Made by a program: the position numbers and the translations under genes
The notes under the pieces: generated by a model
Seen by the model: only the letters and a program-made list of their open reading frames with translations
The model's database searches: none
Told to the model about the DNA's origin: nothing
DNA from: Weeksellaceae bacterium
GTDB lineage: Bacteria; Bacteroidota; Bacteroidia; Flavobacteriales; Weeksellaceae
Assembly (NCBI GenBank): GCA_022013695.1
Contig: JAKLPS010000024.1
Span: 1 to 64,000 of the forward strand
Length of the DNA: 64,000 bases
Direction: 5' to 3'
Part shown: in pieces, positions 25,855 through 35,797 of the stretch
Position numbering within the stretch: position 1 is the stretch's first letter
How the letters are laid out: every line of letters begins with the position of its first letter

Positions 25855-26924
25855 TAGGTTTGCGGCGATTGGTACTGAGAGTAGCTGTAGTTATTTTGTT
25901 TAAGATAATTAATTATCAGATCATTAAATTCGAAAAATCGACCATTTTCTTTTTCGCCGACTCCGATGAAGAAAATCGGTTTTTTCTTGGCTTTTAAAAG
26001 ATTGCTGATGGGCAATTCTTTGAAAGGCTCCGCCGCTGTTCCTTCATAAATTACCGGACTGAAAGCGCCAATTGCGGAAAACAAATCGGGGTGATTTGCC
26101 CCAATAAGCATCGCCTGATAACTGCCGCGAGATAGCCCTGCGATGGCTTTTTGGCCGTTGGTTTTATATTTATTTTCTATATAGGGAATGAGTTCCTGGG
26201 TGACAACTTTGTCCAAGTTTTTGGAAGACACCACGGTTCTTGGAAAATCGTCGGGTCGCTTTTGTTCCACTGGATTGAGTGCAACGCCATAATCCAAGAC
26301 AACGATCATCTCTTTGGCTTTTTTTTCTGCGAAGAGATTATCTAGAATATTGACGATGTATCCTTGCTTTTCCCAGCCCGTGATGTCCTCGCCCGTTCCG
26401 TGGTAAAGGTAGAGCACGGGCAATTTTTTGTGGCCATAATTAGCCGGAAGATATACTTTGAACTCTCTTTTTCCTTTGGTGATTTCTGAATAAAGACTGT
26501 CATTAAGAATCTTCCCGTGTTTTACATTTTTTTTGAAGAAAAAATCTTCTCCAGAAGGAATTTCTATGCCGCTGGTGGGCTGGCTGTAACCAAAGTAGAG
26601 TTCTGTGTTGGGATCGGTCGTCCGCTTCCCATCCACGTTGAACCAATAGTAATGAAAGCCGATTTCCATCGGGGATGTCTTGATGTTCCAATAGCCTTTC
26701 GGATCTTTGAACGCGGTTGATTTCAAATTTTTCACAGCATCACCGCCATCCAGAACGACAGATTTTGCATCGGGAAAATATACCTTGAACTGAACGCTGT
26801 CGTTCTTATCAATTTTAGGAAATTCTTTGCCTGGCTTTGCTGTTGCAGAAACATCTGCAGATTGCGAAAAAACAATCGATGAAGAGAAAACGAGGAGCGA
26901 AGCTATTTTTTTTAAATGAATCAT
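25794..26924 (-). CDS. Secreted alpha/beta-hydrolase, CE1/esterase D type with N-terminal E-set domain
   Basis: An exported esterase of ~376 residues from the ATG at 26924. That start puts the signal peptide (MIHLKKIASLLVFSSSIVFSQ) at the N-terminus; the ORF track start at 26951 adds nine residues before it. Residues ~40-110 form a CBM48/E-set-like beta sandwich (VQFKVYFPDAKSVVLDGG). The esterase domain follows, with YLYHGTGED, the nucleophile Ser in AGLSRGSYQA (~265) and a late His in TYHEWLTW. Relatives hydrolyse feruloyl or acetyl esters on plant xylan, or siderophore esters. The stop codon lies within the end of the truncated lipoprotein ORF (convergent overlap of 61 bases). Confidence 0.85.
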   Translation of the reverse strand: MIHLKKIASLLVFSSSIVFSQSADVSATAKPGKEFPKIDKNDSVQFKVYFPDAKSVVLDGGDAVKNLKSTAFKDPKGYWNIKTSPMEIGFHYYWFNVDGKRTTDPNTELYFGYSQPTSGIEIPSGEDFFFKKNVKHGKILNDSLYSEITKGKREFKVYLPANYGHKKLPVLYLYHGTGEDITGWEKQGYIVNILDNLFAEKKAKEMIVVLDYGVALNPVEQKRPDDFPRTVVSSKNLDKVVTQELIPYIENKYKTNGQKAIAGLSRGSYQAMLIGANHPDLFSAIGAFSPVIYEGTAAEPFKELPISNLLKAKKKPIFFIGVGEKENGRFFEFNDLIINYLKQNNYSYSQYQSPQTYHEWLTWRRCLYQFAPQIFK

Positions 26925-27094
26925 GGGGTAAAGTTGTAATTTATTTTTCATCTATAAAAGACTGGATTTCATCATCAATATTAATGAAAATAATTATTAT
27001 ATCCGGTATTTTTGAATGAGCCAATCCTATCTTTCTTTAAGTAATGCATTTCCATCAAAATTAGATTAAAATTTGACAGGGAATGCTTCTTCTG

Positions 27095-29614
27095 TTAAGT
27101 GATAAACTTCGATTTTTTCATTCTCCTAAGGAATTTATATATTTCAAACCATAAGACTGAGACGGCTGCTATTAAAAATGCAACGACTAATTCCTTTAAA
27201 TTTAATCCAGCTATGCGAAAGAAATGGGCAATCGGCGAAACATATAGTATGGCAAAAAGTAAAACCAAAGTAATACCAATCATCAATGGGAAAAGGCGGT
27301 TTCTATTCTTGAAACTATCGAACATACTGTAATAGAAAGAGCGGTTTACCAGGCTCAACAATATGTTGGCCGTGATCAAGGTGGTAAAAACCATAGCTCT
27401 CGTTTTTTCTTCGCTGCCGCCGTTCTGAACAGTCCACTGATAAGAAAATAAAACCCCTGCTGTGATAACTAATCCCTGAATAATACTGAGGGATAACTCG
27501 CGAAGGTTCAGAAAGGTATCAGTCATTGTTCTAGGGGGTTCTTGCATTGTATTTTTCTCCATCGGTTCGTTTTCGTAAACAATAGAGCAAGTAGGTCCCA
27601 TCACCAATTCGAGAAAGATCACATGCACTGGCGTAAAGATCTCCGGAAATATCCAGCCTAAAAATAAGGGTAAAGAGACGGTAAGGATAATGGGAATATG
27701 AATAGAAATGATGTACTGCACGGCCTTTTTGATATTCTTATAAATCCTTCTGCCGGCAGCAATACCAATTACCAATTTTTCCAAATCATCGTTGGTAATA
27801 ACCAAAGACGCAGCAGCTTTTGCAATCTCTGTTCCTTTGTTGCCCATCGCCACACCTATATGCGCTGCTTTGAGAGCAGGGCCGTCGTTCACGCCATCAC
27901 CCAGCATTGCTACCACTTCGCCGTTCTTTTTCAGCGCATTCACGACACGAAGTTTAGCCTCGGGAAACATTCGAGTGAACAAAACTGTGCGTTCAGCAAT
28001 CGGCATCAATTCCTCTTCTGAATAGGCCGCCACGTCATTTCCATTTAGAATTTCCGCTTTATTTACGATGCCGGCTTGGGCGGCGATGCTGCCTGTGGTA
28101 TCGGCATTATCTCCTGTAATTACTTTTACCTTTATACCTGCTTGATAAATGTGCCGAATCACTTCTTGTATTCCTTTCTTCGGAGGATCGTAGAACACTA
28201 CCATTCCCAGAAATTCAAATTCAAAATCCTGCTGTCTTTTCGGAAAATCCTGACCTTCGAAGCAGGATTTAGCTACTCCTAACACCCGATATCCCTGCTG
28301 CCCGAACTTCCTAACAAGACCTCTGATTTTATCTCTTTCTGTATTTGACAGGGTGGCGACAGCCAAAATTGCTTCGGCAGCGCCCTTGGCGGCGATGATT
28401 CTTTCTTTTTTGTCATTTTCAAAGATATGCGTCATCATGGGCGGCTTACCTTCCAAAGGATACTCGTGCAACATTTGGTAATCTTTTCTTGCATCGCTTT
28501 TTTGTGTCTCTTCATAGACCTTGTGAAGCGTTTTCTCCATCGGGTCAAACGCAACTGGTTCGCTGCTCCACATCGCATAGTCTATCAACGTTGAAAGTGC
28601 AGGCTTGTTGAATTCTTTTTCATCATAAATCTTGTTGGAGTGGTAATCATACAACTGTTTAAGCTGCATAGAATTTTCTGTAATAGTGCCTGTCTTATCG
28701 GTACAGATTACCGTGGTGCTGCCTAATGTTTCCACAATACTGCTTCTTTTGATGATGATGCCCTCGCGCATCAGCTTCCAGGCACCCAAAGCCATAAAAG
28801 TGGTAAATGCAACGGGAATTTCTTCTGGAAGAACAGACATCGCCAAGGTAAGTCCATTCAGCAGACTATCGATAAAATTGCCAGTTTGTAGAAAGCTAAA
28901 GATCCAGACCAGCAGAAAAATGACGATTCCTGCTACAGCCATCCACTTTACGAATTTTGTAATCTGAATCTGCAAGGGCGAGACTTCTTCTTTTATAGAC
29001 GAGATCGATTCTCCGATTTTACCGATTTGCGTTTGTTTTCCAATTTGTTCTACCTCAAAAACTGCCAGGCCGGAGACGGCTACCGTGCCGCTGAAAACTT
29101 TATTATTGCCAGGCTCGGGGCTTTTAAATACCGAAAAACTCTCGCCCGTCAAAGAGGCTTCATTCACCGAAAAATCGTTGCTGTGAACAATAGTCCCATC
29201 AGCATTGATGATTCTTCCTTCTTCGATAATGCACAAATCACCCACGACGATATCGTGCGTCGGAATTTGGATGGCTTCAGAATTTCTTATTACCGTACTC
29301 AGCGGTTCATTTAGTTTTTCTAATTCCTCCAGCGCTTTTCTACTTCGATTGTCTTGATAAAACGAGATAGCAGAAACGGCAATGATGGAAAGAAACATAA
29401 ACGCAGCTTCGCCATAATCGCCGACAATAACGTAAATGATCGAGATGGCGAAGAGCAAGATGAGCATCGGCTCTTTCAAGATGCTGAGTACCATATCCAG
29501 CAGAGAGCTTTTGCCGACCGGCTCCATCCGGTTGTTGCCGTTCCGCTCTCTGGACGCCTTCACTTCGTTGTCCGTCAAACCTTTTAGATGCTCGGGAAGA
29601 TTATATGTGGTCAT
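27095..29614 (-). CDS. P2-type cation-transporting P-type ATPase (Ca2+-ATPase-like)
   Basis: This is an 839-residue pump. Motifs in order are the actuator loop TGES (157-160), PEEIPVAF in the fourth transmembrane helix (263-270), the phosphorylated Asp306 in CTDKTGTITEN, and the hinge MLGDGVNDGPALKAAHIGVAMG. The membrane PEEIP (PEGLP-like) is of the P2 type (Ca2+, or Na+/K+/Mn2+), not the CPC of heavy-metal P1B pumps, and no N-terminal CxxC domain exists. It lies 30 bases downstream of the cytochrome gene, in an otherwise heavy-metal/redox operon. The ion is unknown. Confidence 0.9.
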   Translation of the reverse strand: MTTYNLPEHLKGLTDNEVKASRERNGNNRMEPVGKSSLLDMVLSILKEPMLILLFAISIIYVIVGDYGEAAFMFLSIIAVSAISFYQDNRSRKALEELEKLNEPLSTVIRNSEAIQIPTHDIVVGDLCIIEEGRIINADGTIVHSNDFSVNEASLTGESFSVFKSPEPGNNKVFSGTVAVSGLAVFEVEQIGKQTQIGKIGESISSIKEEVSPLQIQITKFVKWMAVAGIVIFLLVWIFSFLQTGNFIDSLLNGLTLAMSVLPEEIPVAFTTFMALGAWKLMREGIIIKRSSIVETLGSTTVICTDKTGTITENSMQLKQLYDYHSNKIYDEKEFNKPALSTLIDYAMWSSEPVAFDPMEKTLHKVYEETQKSDARKDYQMLHEYPLEGKPPMMTHIFENDKKERIIAAKGAAEAILAVATLSNTERDKIRGLVRKFGQQGYRVLGVAKSCFEGQDFPKRQQDFEFEFLGMVVFYDPPKKGIQEVIRHIYQAGIKVKVITGDNADTTGSIAAQAGIVNKAEILNGNDVAAYSEEELMPIAERTVLFTRMFPEAKLRVVNALKKNGEVVAMLGDGVNDGPALKAAHIGVAMGNKGTEIAKAAASLVITNDDLEKLVIGIAAGRRIYKNIKKAVQYIISIHIPIILTVSLPLFLGWIFPEIFTPVHVIFLELVMGPTCSIVYENEPMEKNTMQEPPRTMTDTFLNLRELSLSIIQGLVITAGVLFSYQWTVQNGGSEEKTRAMVFTTLITANILLSLVNRSFYYSMFDSFKNRNRLFPLMIGITLVLLFAILYVSPIAHFFRIAGLNLKELVVAFLIAAVSVLWFEIYKFLRRMKKSKFIT

Positions 29615-29644
29615 TTTTTAAAACTGTTTTTTAAGGATTGGTGA

Positions 29645-30220
29645 TTAACGTCCTCCAATCATTTTGGACACAATGCCTTTTTTGTCGGTCAGTTCTGCTA
29701 TTATGATGCCGCCAAAATGCAATAGAATGAATATTGGGAACCAATAGATCGCCCATTTGTGAACGGTTTCCATCGGCTCCTTCCATTCGCCGTCGATCAG
29801 TTTCAGATAAAATCCCGTCACAATGGAAACGGCTACGAAAAGGTATAAAATTACATAAATTAGTCCTTGCATTTTCTCTTTTACGGCTTGATTTTTTACA
29901 AATGGATTTGGAAACTTAATTCCTTTTGCTAACATATAAATAACTCGGATCAGAAAGGCAGCCAACACCAGATAGGCAGTATATTCGTGCCATTCCCACA
30001 TCGGTTTCTGAATGCTTTTGACGATGGGCAGGATCTTTTCTTTTTCGAGGTTGATATTTTGGCTTTGCAGTTGAGTTTCTACCGCATTTATAATGGTGTT
30101 CTTGCTCATCCAGTACATCCTTAAAAATCCGGTGATAAATAAAACGACCATTAATATTGCCAAAGACCAATGTAGAACTCTGTGAATCGTCGTGAATTTA
30201 TTTTTGTTTTCTGTTTCCAT
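29645..30220 (-). CDS. Cytochrome b561-type di-haem membrane protein
   Basis: This 191-residue integral protein has four transmembrane helices and candidate haem ligands in HRVLHWSLAILMVVLFITGF, MWEWHEYTAYL, METVHKWAIYW and ILLHFGG. Such proteins carry electrons between the quinone pool and periplasmic partners. A short soluble loop lies between helices 1 and 2. It is 45 bases downstream of the RND adaptor and 30 bases upstream of the P-type ATPase, so it is probably cotranscribed with metal export genes. The link to metal stress is inferred from position only. Confidence 0.85.
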   Translation of the reverse strand: METENKNKFTTIHRVLHWSLAILMVVLFITGFLRMYWMSKNTIINAVETQLQSQNINLEKEKILPIVKSIQKPMWEWHEYTAYLVLAAFLIRVIYMLAKGIKFPNPFVKNQAVKEKMQGLIYVILYLFVAVSIVTGFYLKLIDGEWKEPMETVHKWAIYWFPIFILLHFGGIIIAELTDKKGIVSKMIGGR

Positions 30221-30265
30221 AATTTTTAATAAGCTAAAGTTAATAATCCCGATTGCGCCGGCGTT

Positions 30266-31444
30266 TTACTCTTCATCTTCGGTGTTTTTGAGTTTCATCA
30301 GAAGCGTGTAGGCATTTTTGGATACAATATTTTTGCCTGCAAAATCTGCGTCATTGATCACTTGAACAAATCCCTTCTCTTTCGCTCCCACCGTTACGGG
30401 CAACATTTTATAGCTTAGTTTTCCGGTTTGCACAAACACGTAATCCTTGCCCTCAAAATTGACGACGCTTTCCTCCGGCACGGCATTGGCAAAGGAAATT
30501 TTCGTGGCTATTTCGGCATTCATATACATTCCCGGCAACAGGCTTTTGGAATAGGTCTCAAAATGGCAATGCACTTCCGAGATACCATCATTGCTCACGT
30601 CTTTGCTAATGAGGATAATTTCGCCATTATATTTCTTGTTCGGTTCCGCGTTGCTATACGCGATTAGTTTTTGACCGATTTTTAGCTTATCGATGTCATT
30701 TTCATAGACTTTCAAATTGAGGTGCAAATCGTTGGGGTTGACCAATTCAAACAGGACATCCGAAGGATTGACATATTTCCCGATGTTGACATTCACCTTG
30801 CTCACAAAACCATTGATAGAACTGTACACCGGAATGCTTTTAGTGATGGTGCCGGCATTTAGCCGCTCGGGATTGATGTTGATTAGGCGTAATTGCTGCG
30901 CCAGTGCATTCATCATAATCTGCTGATTGTTCGCTTCCGCTTGTGCTGCCTGCATCACTTTATCGCTGCTGGCTTGACTTTGGTTCAGCGCTTTCTGCCG
31001 TTGGTAATCAAGCTGGGCAAAATGGTATTTTGATTTGGCTTGCAAATAATCCTGTTGCAACGTGATATATTGCGGATCTTCCATCACAGCAATCGTTTCT
31101 CCCTTCCGCACAAACATTCCTGGCAGCAAGTGGGTGCTTTTCAAAAATCCTCCCAAAGGCACGCTTACTGAAATCAGGTTTTGGGGCGGAACATCGATTT
31201 TTCCGTTTAATTTTAAGACGGTCGCAATATTTTTTTCGGAAAGGCGTACCGTTGCAACATCCGCATTTTTCAATTGGGCATCGGTCAATACGACGGTGTT
31301 GCTTTCGTTGGCAACTTTGGTTTGGGCTTGATCCTGAGGTTTTTCCTGAGGTTTTTCCCGGCATTGAGCCAACAATAGTAGTCCCAAAACAGAGAGCATT
31401 GTTAGCTTGCCATGGTTTTTATTTTTTATATCGAATGAATACAT
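30266..31444 (-). CDS. RND efflux periplasmic adaptor, CzcB/CusB-like
   Basis: This is a 392-residue membrane-fusion protein. A lipoprotein-like signal has Cys in LLLAQCREKPQ (~29). Next come a barrel-sandwich half (ISVSVPLGGFLKSTHLLPG), a helical hairpin (~125-185; YLQAKSKYHFAQLDYQRQKA), the second lipoyl half (VYSSINGFVSKVNVNIGKYV) and beta-barrel/membrane-proximal domains. It links the inner-membrane RND pump to the outer-membrane channel. It is 12 bases downstream of the RND-OMF gene. There is no Met-rich or His-rich metal-binding N-terminal extension. Confidence 0.93.
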   Translation of the reverse strand: MYSFDIKNKNHGKLTMLSVLGLLLLAQCREKPQEKPQDQAQTKVANESNTVVLTDAQLKNADVATVRLSEKNIATVLKLNGKIDVPPQNLISVSVPLGGFLKSTHLLPGMFVRKGETIAVMEDPQYITLQQDYLQAKSKYHFAQLDYQRQKALNQSQASSDKVMQAAQAEANNQQIMMNALAQQLRLININPERLNAGTITKSIPVYSSINGFVSKVNVNIGKYVNPSDVLFELVNPNDLHLNLKVYENDIDKLKIGQKLIAYSNAEPNKKYNGEIILISKDVSNDGISEVHCHFETYSKSLLPGMYMNAEIATKISFANAVPEESVVNFEGKDYVFVQTGKLSYKMLPVTVGAKEKGFVQVINDADFAGKNIVSKNAYTLLMKLKNTEDEE

Positions 31445-31456
31445 TGTGATTAGAAT

Positions 31457-34400
31457 TTAATTAAGATAATTGATTTGAATAATGGTATCGTTCAGCGATT
31501 TTACCGCATCGGCATAATTACTTTGAATGCTGATTGCCTGATTGACGAGCATCACAAAATCCAGGTAATTAATTTCGCCGTTGAGGAATTGCTTTTGCGC
31601 AGTCTCGGTCACGACGGTGGCGTTTTTCAGCCCTTCGGTTTCGTAGTCATTCACGATTTCCATCTGGCGCTGATAGCTTTCCGATAGTTGTTTGTACCGA
31701 TTCTGCAAATACATATTTGTAGCTTTCAATTGGTTGTCTGCGATACTTTCCGAGATTCGCGCAGCTGTTAATCTCGCTTTTTGCGACTGCGAGAATATAG
31801 GAATAGAAACGCCCACTTGCACGGAATGGAATTGTGGCGAGGCATTGTACAACTTATTATCGGCGCCTGTTCCCTTGAAACTGTTGAGATTGTAAGCCAC
31901 CATCAAGCCTGGCAACAGTTTGGATTTTTCTAATTGGGTTTGGCTCGCTGCCATATTTTTCTGCTGTTCCAAGAGTTGCAATACAGGATTTTTGCCGGGT
32001 TCGGTGGTAAGCAGCGGCATTATTTTTTCGTTTGATTCTGCCAGATACATTACATCCGAATTGAGCAACCATTGCCATTGCAACTTTGCGCTTTCCAATT
32101 CCTGCTGCACTTGTTTCAGTTGAATGGTGATTGCGGCTTTTTGGTTTTGGGCCGTGGTTTTCTCCAAAATATTGCTTTCTCCTTTTTGCAGGCGCAATAA
32201 AGCTTTGGCATAAAAATCAGTGTATAAAGCATCAGCAGTCCGCAATAGTTTTTCTTTTTCCTGCCAATACAAAATGGCGTAATAAGTTTGGGCAACGGCT
32301 TTTTTTAATTCATATTCCTTCATCGAGACATTCAATAGACTGTATTTCCATTCTTGTGTGAAACGTTCCTTCTGCCTTTTATAAACCGTCGGGAAAGCGA
32401 TATTCTGCGAAATCCCGAACTTGGTATCGTTGTAAGCACTGTTGATCTGTCCGTAATCTGCTGTGATGCCGGTTTGCGGAATATCTGCCGAAGTTCTGAT
32501 GATGGCTTTGGCATAATCGGCTTTCAGTTTTTCCGTTTTCAGATTTTGATTATTCTGAATAGCCATCTCAATCGCCCGGTCTAAGGTGAGGGTTTGCTGT
32601 GCTTTCAAAGAACCCGTTCCCATTAATGAAATTCCTAAAACAACTAATAATGGGATGTGTTTTTTCTTAAATAAATTCATTTTTAAACCTTTTTCAAATG
32701 CAATAAATAATATTGGAAGAACGAACAAAGTGAGAAATGTAGCACCCAGAAGTCCGCCAATGACCACTGTTGCCAGCGGACGTTGCACTTCGGCACCTGC
32801 TCCAGTGCTCACCGCCATCGGAATGAAACCCAAAGAAGCTACAGACGCGGTCATCAGCACGGGGCGCAGTCGGGATTCCGTCCCATCTACCACGATGCGA
32901 ACAATGTTCTTGATGCCCGATTTTTTCAAACGGTTAAATTCGGCGACCAAAACAATTCCGTTCAAAACGGCTACGCCGAAAAGTGCTATGAAACCTATGG
33001 CTGCACTGATGCTGAAAGGCATACCGCGAAGCGCTAAAAAGAAAACACCACCTATTGCCGACAGAGGAATGGCGGAGTAAATCAAGAGGCTTTCTCGTAC
33101 GGAGTTGAAAGCGAAAAACAACAGAATATATATCAGCGCCAGCGAGATGGGAACTGCCACCATCAGACGGCTTTTGGCTTGGTTCAGATTTTCAAAAGAA
33201 CCACCGTAGGTGACAATGTATCCCACCGGGAGCTTGATTTGCTTGTCCACTTTGGCTTGCAATTCTTGCACAATACTTTGCACATCCCGACCCTTGATAT
33301 TGAAGCCGACAATGATTCTGCGTTGGGTGTTCTCCCGCTGAATTTGATTGGGACCGTTTTTTATCTGCACTTCTGCCAATTGCGATAATGGAATCTGTTG
33401 TCCGGCAGGTGTCGGAATCAGCAAATTACGAACGTCCTCTAAATTTTTTCGGGCGTCTTCGTCCAGCTTCACCACCATATCAAAACGCTTTTCACCTTCG
33501 AAAACCAATCCTGTGCTTTGTCCGGCAAACGCCGTATTGACCACCTTATTGATGCCGGCTACCGATAAATGATATTGGGCAAGGATGGGGCGTTTATAGC
33601 TGATGATTACCTGAGGCATTCCGGTGATGGGTTCTATATAAAGATTTTGGACACCGTCCACCGTATTGATTATTTTACCCAATTTGGCGGCGGTAGCTGC
33701 CAGCACATCGAGATCGTCTCCGAAAACCTTCAGCACCACGTCCTGCCGCGCACCGGTCATCAACTCGTTGAAACGCATATTGACCGGATACTGGAAACCG
33801 GCGGTAATGCCAGGCACATCTTCCAAAGCCTTGCTCATTTTCTCCGATAGTTCCGGAAAAGTCTTGGCAGAGGTCCACTCGCTTTTGTCTTTCAAAATCA
33901 CCATCATATCGCTGGCATCCATAGGCATCGGGTCGGTTGGCACCTCTCCGCTGCCTATTTTGGTCACCACTTTTATCACTTCTGGAAAGCGCGTTTTCAG
34001 GATGTGAGCGGCTTTTTGGGTGCTTTCGATGGTGGTATTGAGATTGCTTCCTGTTAAAACTCTGGTATCTACGGCAAAATCGCCTTCTTCCAACGACGGG
34101 ATAAACTCACCTCCTAATCTAGACATCACGAAAACGGCTACAAAGAATAAAATAGAAACCAAAGCGATAATGAGTTTTGGTATGCGGATGGCTTTCAACA
34201 GATATTTTTGGTAGAAGGCTTCCACGCGCCGCATCACTCTATCTGAAAGATTGTGCGCAGCGCTAATTTCCCTGCTTAGTACCAGCGAAGTCATCATTGG
34301 AATATAGGTGAGCGACAACAAGAAGGCGCCCAGCAATGCAAAGGCAACCGTCTGAGCCATCGGTCGGAACATTTTGCCTTCTATACCTTGCAGACTCAGA

Positions 34401-35797
34401 ATAGGCAGATAAACGATCAGAATGATGATTTGCCCGAAGACTGCGCTGTTCATCATTTTGCCCGCAGAACTGATGACCGTCTGGTTCATTTGTTTTTTGG
34501 ATAGACTGGTCAATTGCTGGAAGCGGGCGTTGTGCGAGAGCTGGTGCATCACCGATTCTACGATGATGACAGCGCCATCGATAATGAGTCCGAAATCGAG
34601 AGCGCCAAGGCTCATCAAGTTGCCACTCACGCCAAAGAGATTCATCATACAAACGGCAAAAAGCATCGCCAAAGGGATGACCGAAGCCACGAGCAATCCC
34701 GCCCTGAAATTCCCAAGGAACAAAACCAGAACGAGAACTACAATCAGTGCGCCTTCCTTCAGGTTTCTTTGCACTGTGCTTATGGCATTATTGACCATTT
34801 TGGTACGGTCCAAGAACGGTTCTAGGACAACACCTTCGGGCAGGGTTTTCTGGATTTGAGCCACTTTAGCCTTTACATTTTTGATCACCTCGCTGCTGTT
34901 AGCACCTTTCAGCATCATCACGACGGCGCCGGAAACTTCGCCTTGGTCATTGTAGGTCATTGCTCCGTATCTGGTGGCATAGCCGATTTTTACGGTTGCG
35001 ATATCTCGGATGAACAAGGGTGTTTCGTTGTTTTTATTGGTGACGGAAATATTACCGATATCTTCAGTTGTACCGATCAGGCCTTCGCTGCGAACATAGA
35101 GAACGGTTGGTCCTTTCTCGATATATGCGCCCCCGGTATTCTGGTTGTTCTCTTCTAAAGCCGAAAAGACATCGTTGATGCTAATCCCGTAGGCATTGAG
35201 TTTGTCTGGATCTACCGCAATTTCGTACTGTTTGAGCTTGCCACCGAAACTGCTCACTTCAGCGACGCCTTTGACACCCAACAACTGCCTGCGCACAATC
35301 CAGTCCTGAATGGTGCGAAGTTCTGTGACATCATATTTTTGTTCGTAGCCTTTTTTGGGGCGGACTACGTATTGATATATTTCGCCCAAGCCACTAGATA
35401 TGGGGCCTAATGCAGGCGTTCCAATTCCTTTTGGGATTTGGCCTTGAACCTGTTGCAGGCGTTCAGCGACTTGTTGTCTGGCCCAATAAACGTCTATATC
35501 GTCATCAAAAACAATGGTGACGAGTGAGAGTCCAAAACGGGAAAAGCTGCGTATTTCTTTGGTGCCGGAAATGTTTCCCGTAGCTTGTTCTATGGGGAAG
35601 GTTACGAGCCGTTCTATATCGGTCGCGCCAAAAGAAGGAGCGATAGTGATTACCTGTACCTGATTGTTGGTGATATCGGGGACGGCATCGATAGGCAATT
35701 TCGTGGTTTGGTAGGCGCCAAATCCGATGAGCGCTATCACCAAAAGCCCGATAATGAGTTTGTTCCTTACGGAAAACGCGATTATTCTGGTAAGCAT
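31457..35797 (-). CDS. CzcA-type heavy-metal RND pump fused to TolC/CzcC-like outer-membrane factor
   Basis: This is a 1446-residue fusion. Residues 1-~1035 are a complete HME-RND transporter with twelve membrane helices and periplasmic loops. Asp401, Asp407 and Glu414 in DFGLIIDGAVIIVES match the proton-relay pattern of divalent-cation (Co/Zn/Cd) CzcA-type pumps, not Cu/Ag CusA. From Met1040 (base 32680) comes what looks like a normal signal peptide (MNLFKKKHIPLLVVLGISLM, then LKAQQ). It leads into a ~400-residue OMF domain with two long helical hairpins. The frame is unbroken across the junction. It heads the adaptor, cytochrome and ATPase genes. Confidence 0.93.
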   Translation of the reverse strand: MLTRIIAFSVRNKLIIGLLVIALIGFGAYQTTKLPIDAVPDITNNQVQVITIAPSFGATDIERLVTFPIEQATGNISGTKEIRSFSRFGLSLVTIVFDDDIDVYWARQQVAERLQQVQGQIPKGIGTPALGPISSGLGEIYQYVVRPKKGYEQKYDVTELRTIQDWIVRRQLLGVKGVAEVSSFGGKLKQYEIAVDPDKLNAYGISINDVFSALEENNQNTGGAYIEKGPTVLYVRSEGLIGTTEDIGNISVTNKNNETPLFIRDIATVKIGYATRYGAMTYNDQGEVSGAVVMMLKGANSSEVIKNVKAKVAQIQKTLPEGVVLEPFLDRTKMVNNAISTVQRNLKEGALIVVLVLVLFLGNFRAGLLVASVIPLAMLFAVCMMNLFGVSGNLMSLGALDFGLIIDGAVIIVESVMHQLSHNARFQQLTSLSKKQMNQTVISSAGKMMNSAVFGQIIILIVYLPILSLQGIEGKMFRPMAQTVAFALLGAFLLSLTYIPMMTSLVLSREISAAHNLSDRVMRRVEAFYQKYLLKAIRIPKLIIALVSILFFVAVFVMSRLGGEFIPSLEEGDFAVDTRVLTGSNLNTTIESTQKAAHILKTRFPEVIKVVTKIGSGEVPTDPMPMDASDMMVILKDKSEWTSAKTFPELSEKMSKALEDVPGITAGFQYPVNMRFNELMTGARQDVVLKVFGDDLDVLAATAAKLGKIINTVDGVQNLYIEPITGMPQVIISYKRPILAQYHLSVAGINKVVNTAFAGQSTGLVFEGEKRFDMVVKLDEDARKNLEDVRNLLIPTPAGQQIPLSQLAEVQIKNGPNQIQRENTQRRIIVGFNIKGRDVQSIVQELQAKVDKQIKLPVGYIVTYGGSFENLNQAKSRLMVAVPISLALIYILLFFAFNSVRESLLIYSAIPLSAIGGVFFLALRGMPFSISAAIGFIALFGVAVLNGIVLVAEFNRLKKSGIKNIVRIVVDGTESRLRPVLMTASVASLGFIPMAVSTGAGAEVQRPLATVVIGGLLGATFLTLFVLPILFIAFEKGLKMNLFKKKHIPLLVVLGISLMGTGSLKAQQTLTLDRAIEMAIQNNQNLKTEKLKADYAKAIIRTSADIPQTGITADYGQINSAYNDTKFGISQNIAFPTVYKRQKERFTQEWKYSLLNVSMKEYELKKAVAQTYYAILYWQEKEKLLRTADALYTDFYAKALLRLQKGESNILEKTTAQNQKAAITIQLKQVQQELESAKLQWQWLLNSDVMYLAESNEKIMPLLTTEPGKNPVLQLLEQQKNMAASQTQLEKSKLLPGLMVAYNLNSFKGTGADNKLYNASPQFHSVQVGVSIPIFSQSQKARLTAARISESIADNQLKATNMYLQNRYKQLSESYQRQMEIVNDYETEGLKNATVVTETAQKQFLNGEINYLDFVMLVNQAISIQSNYADAVKSLNDTIIQINYLN

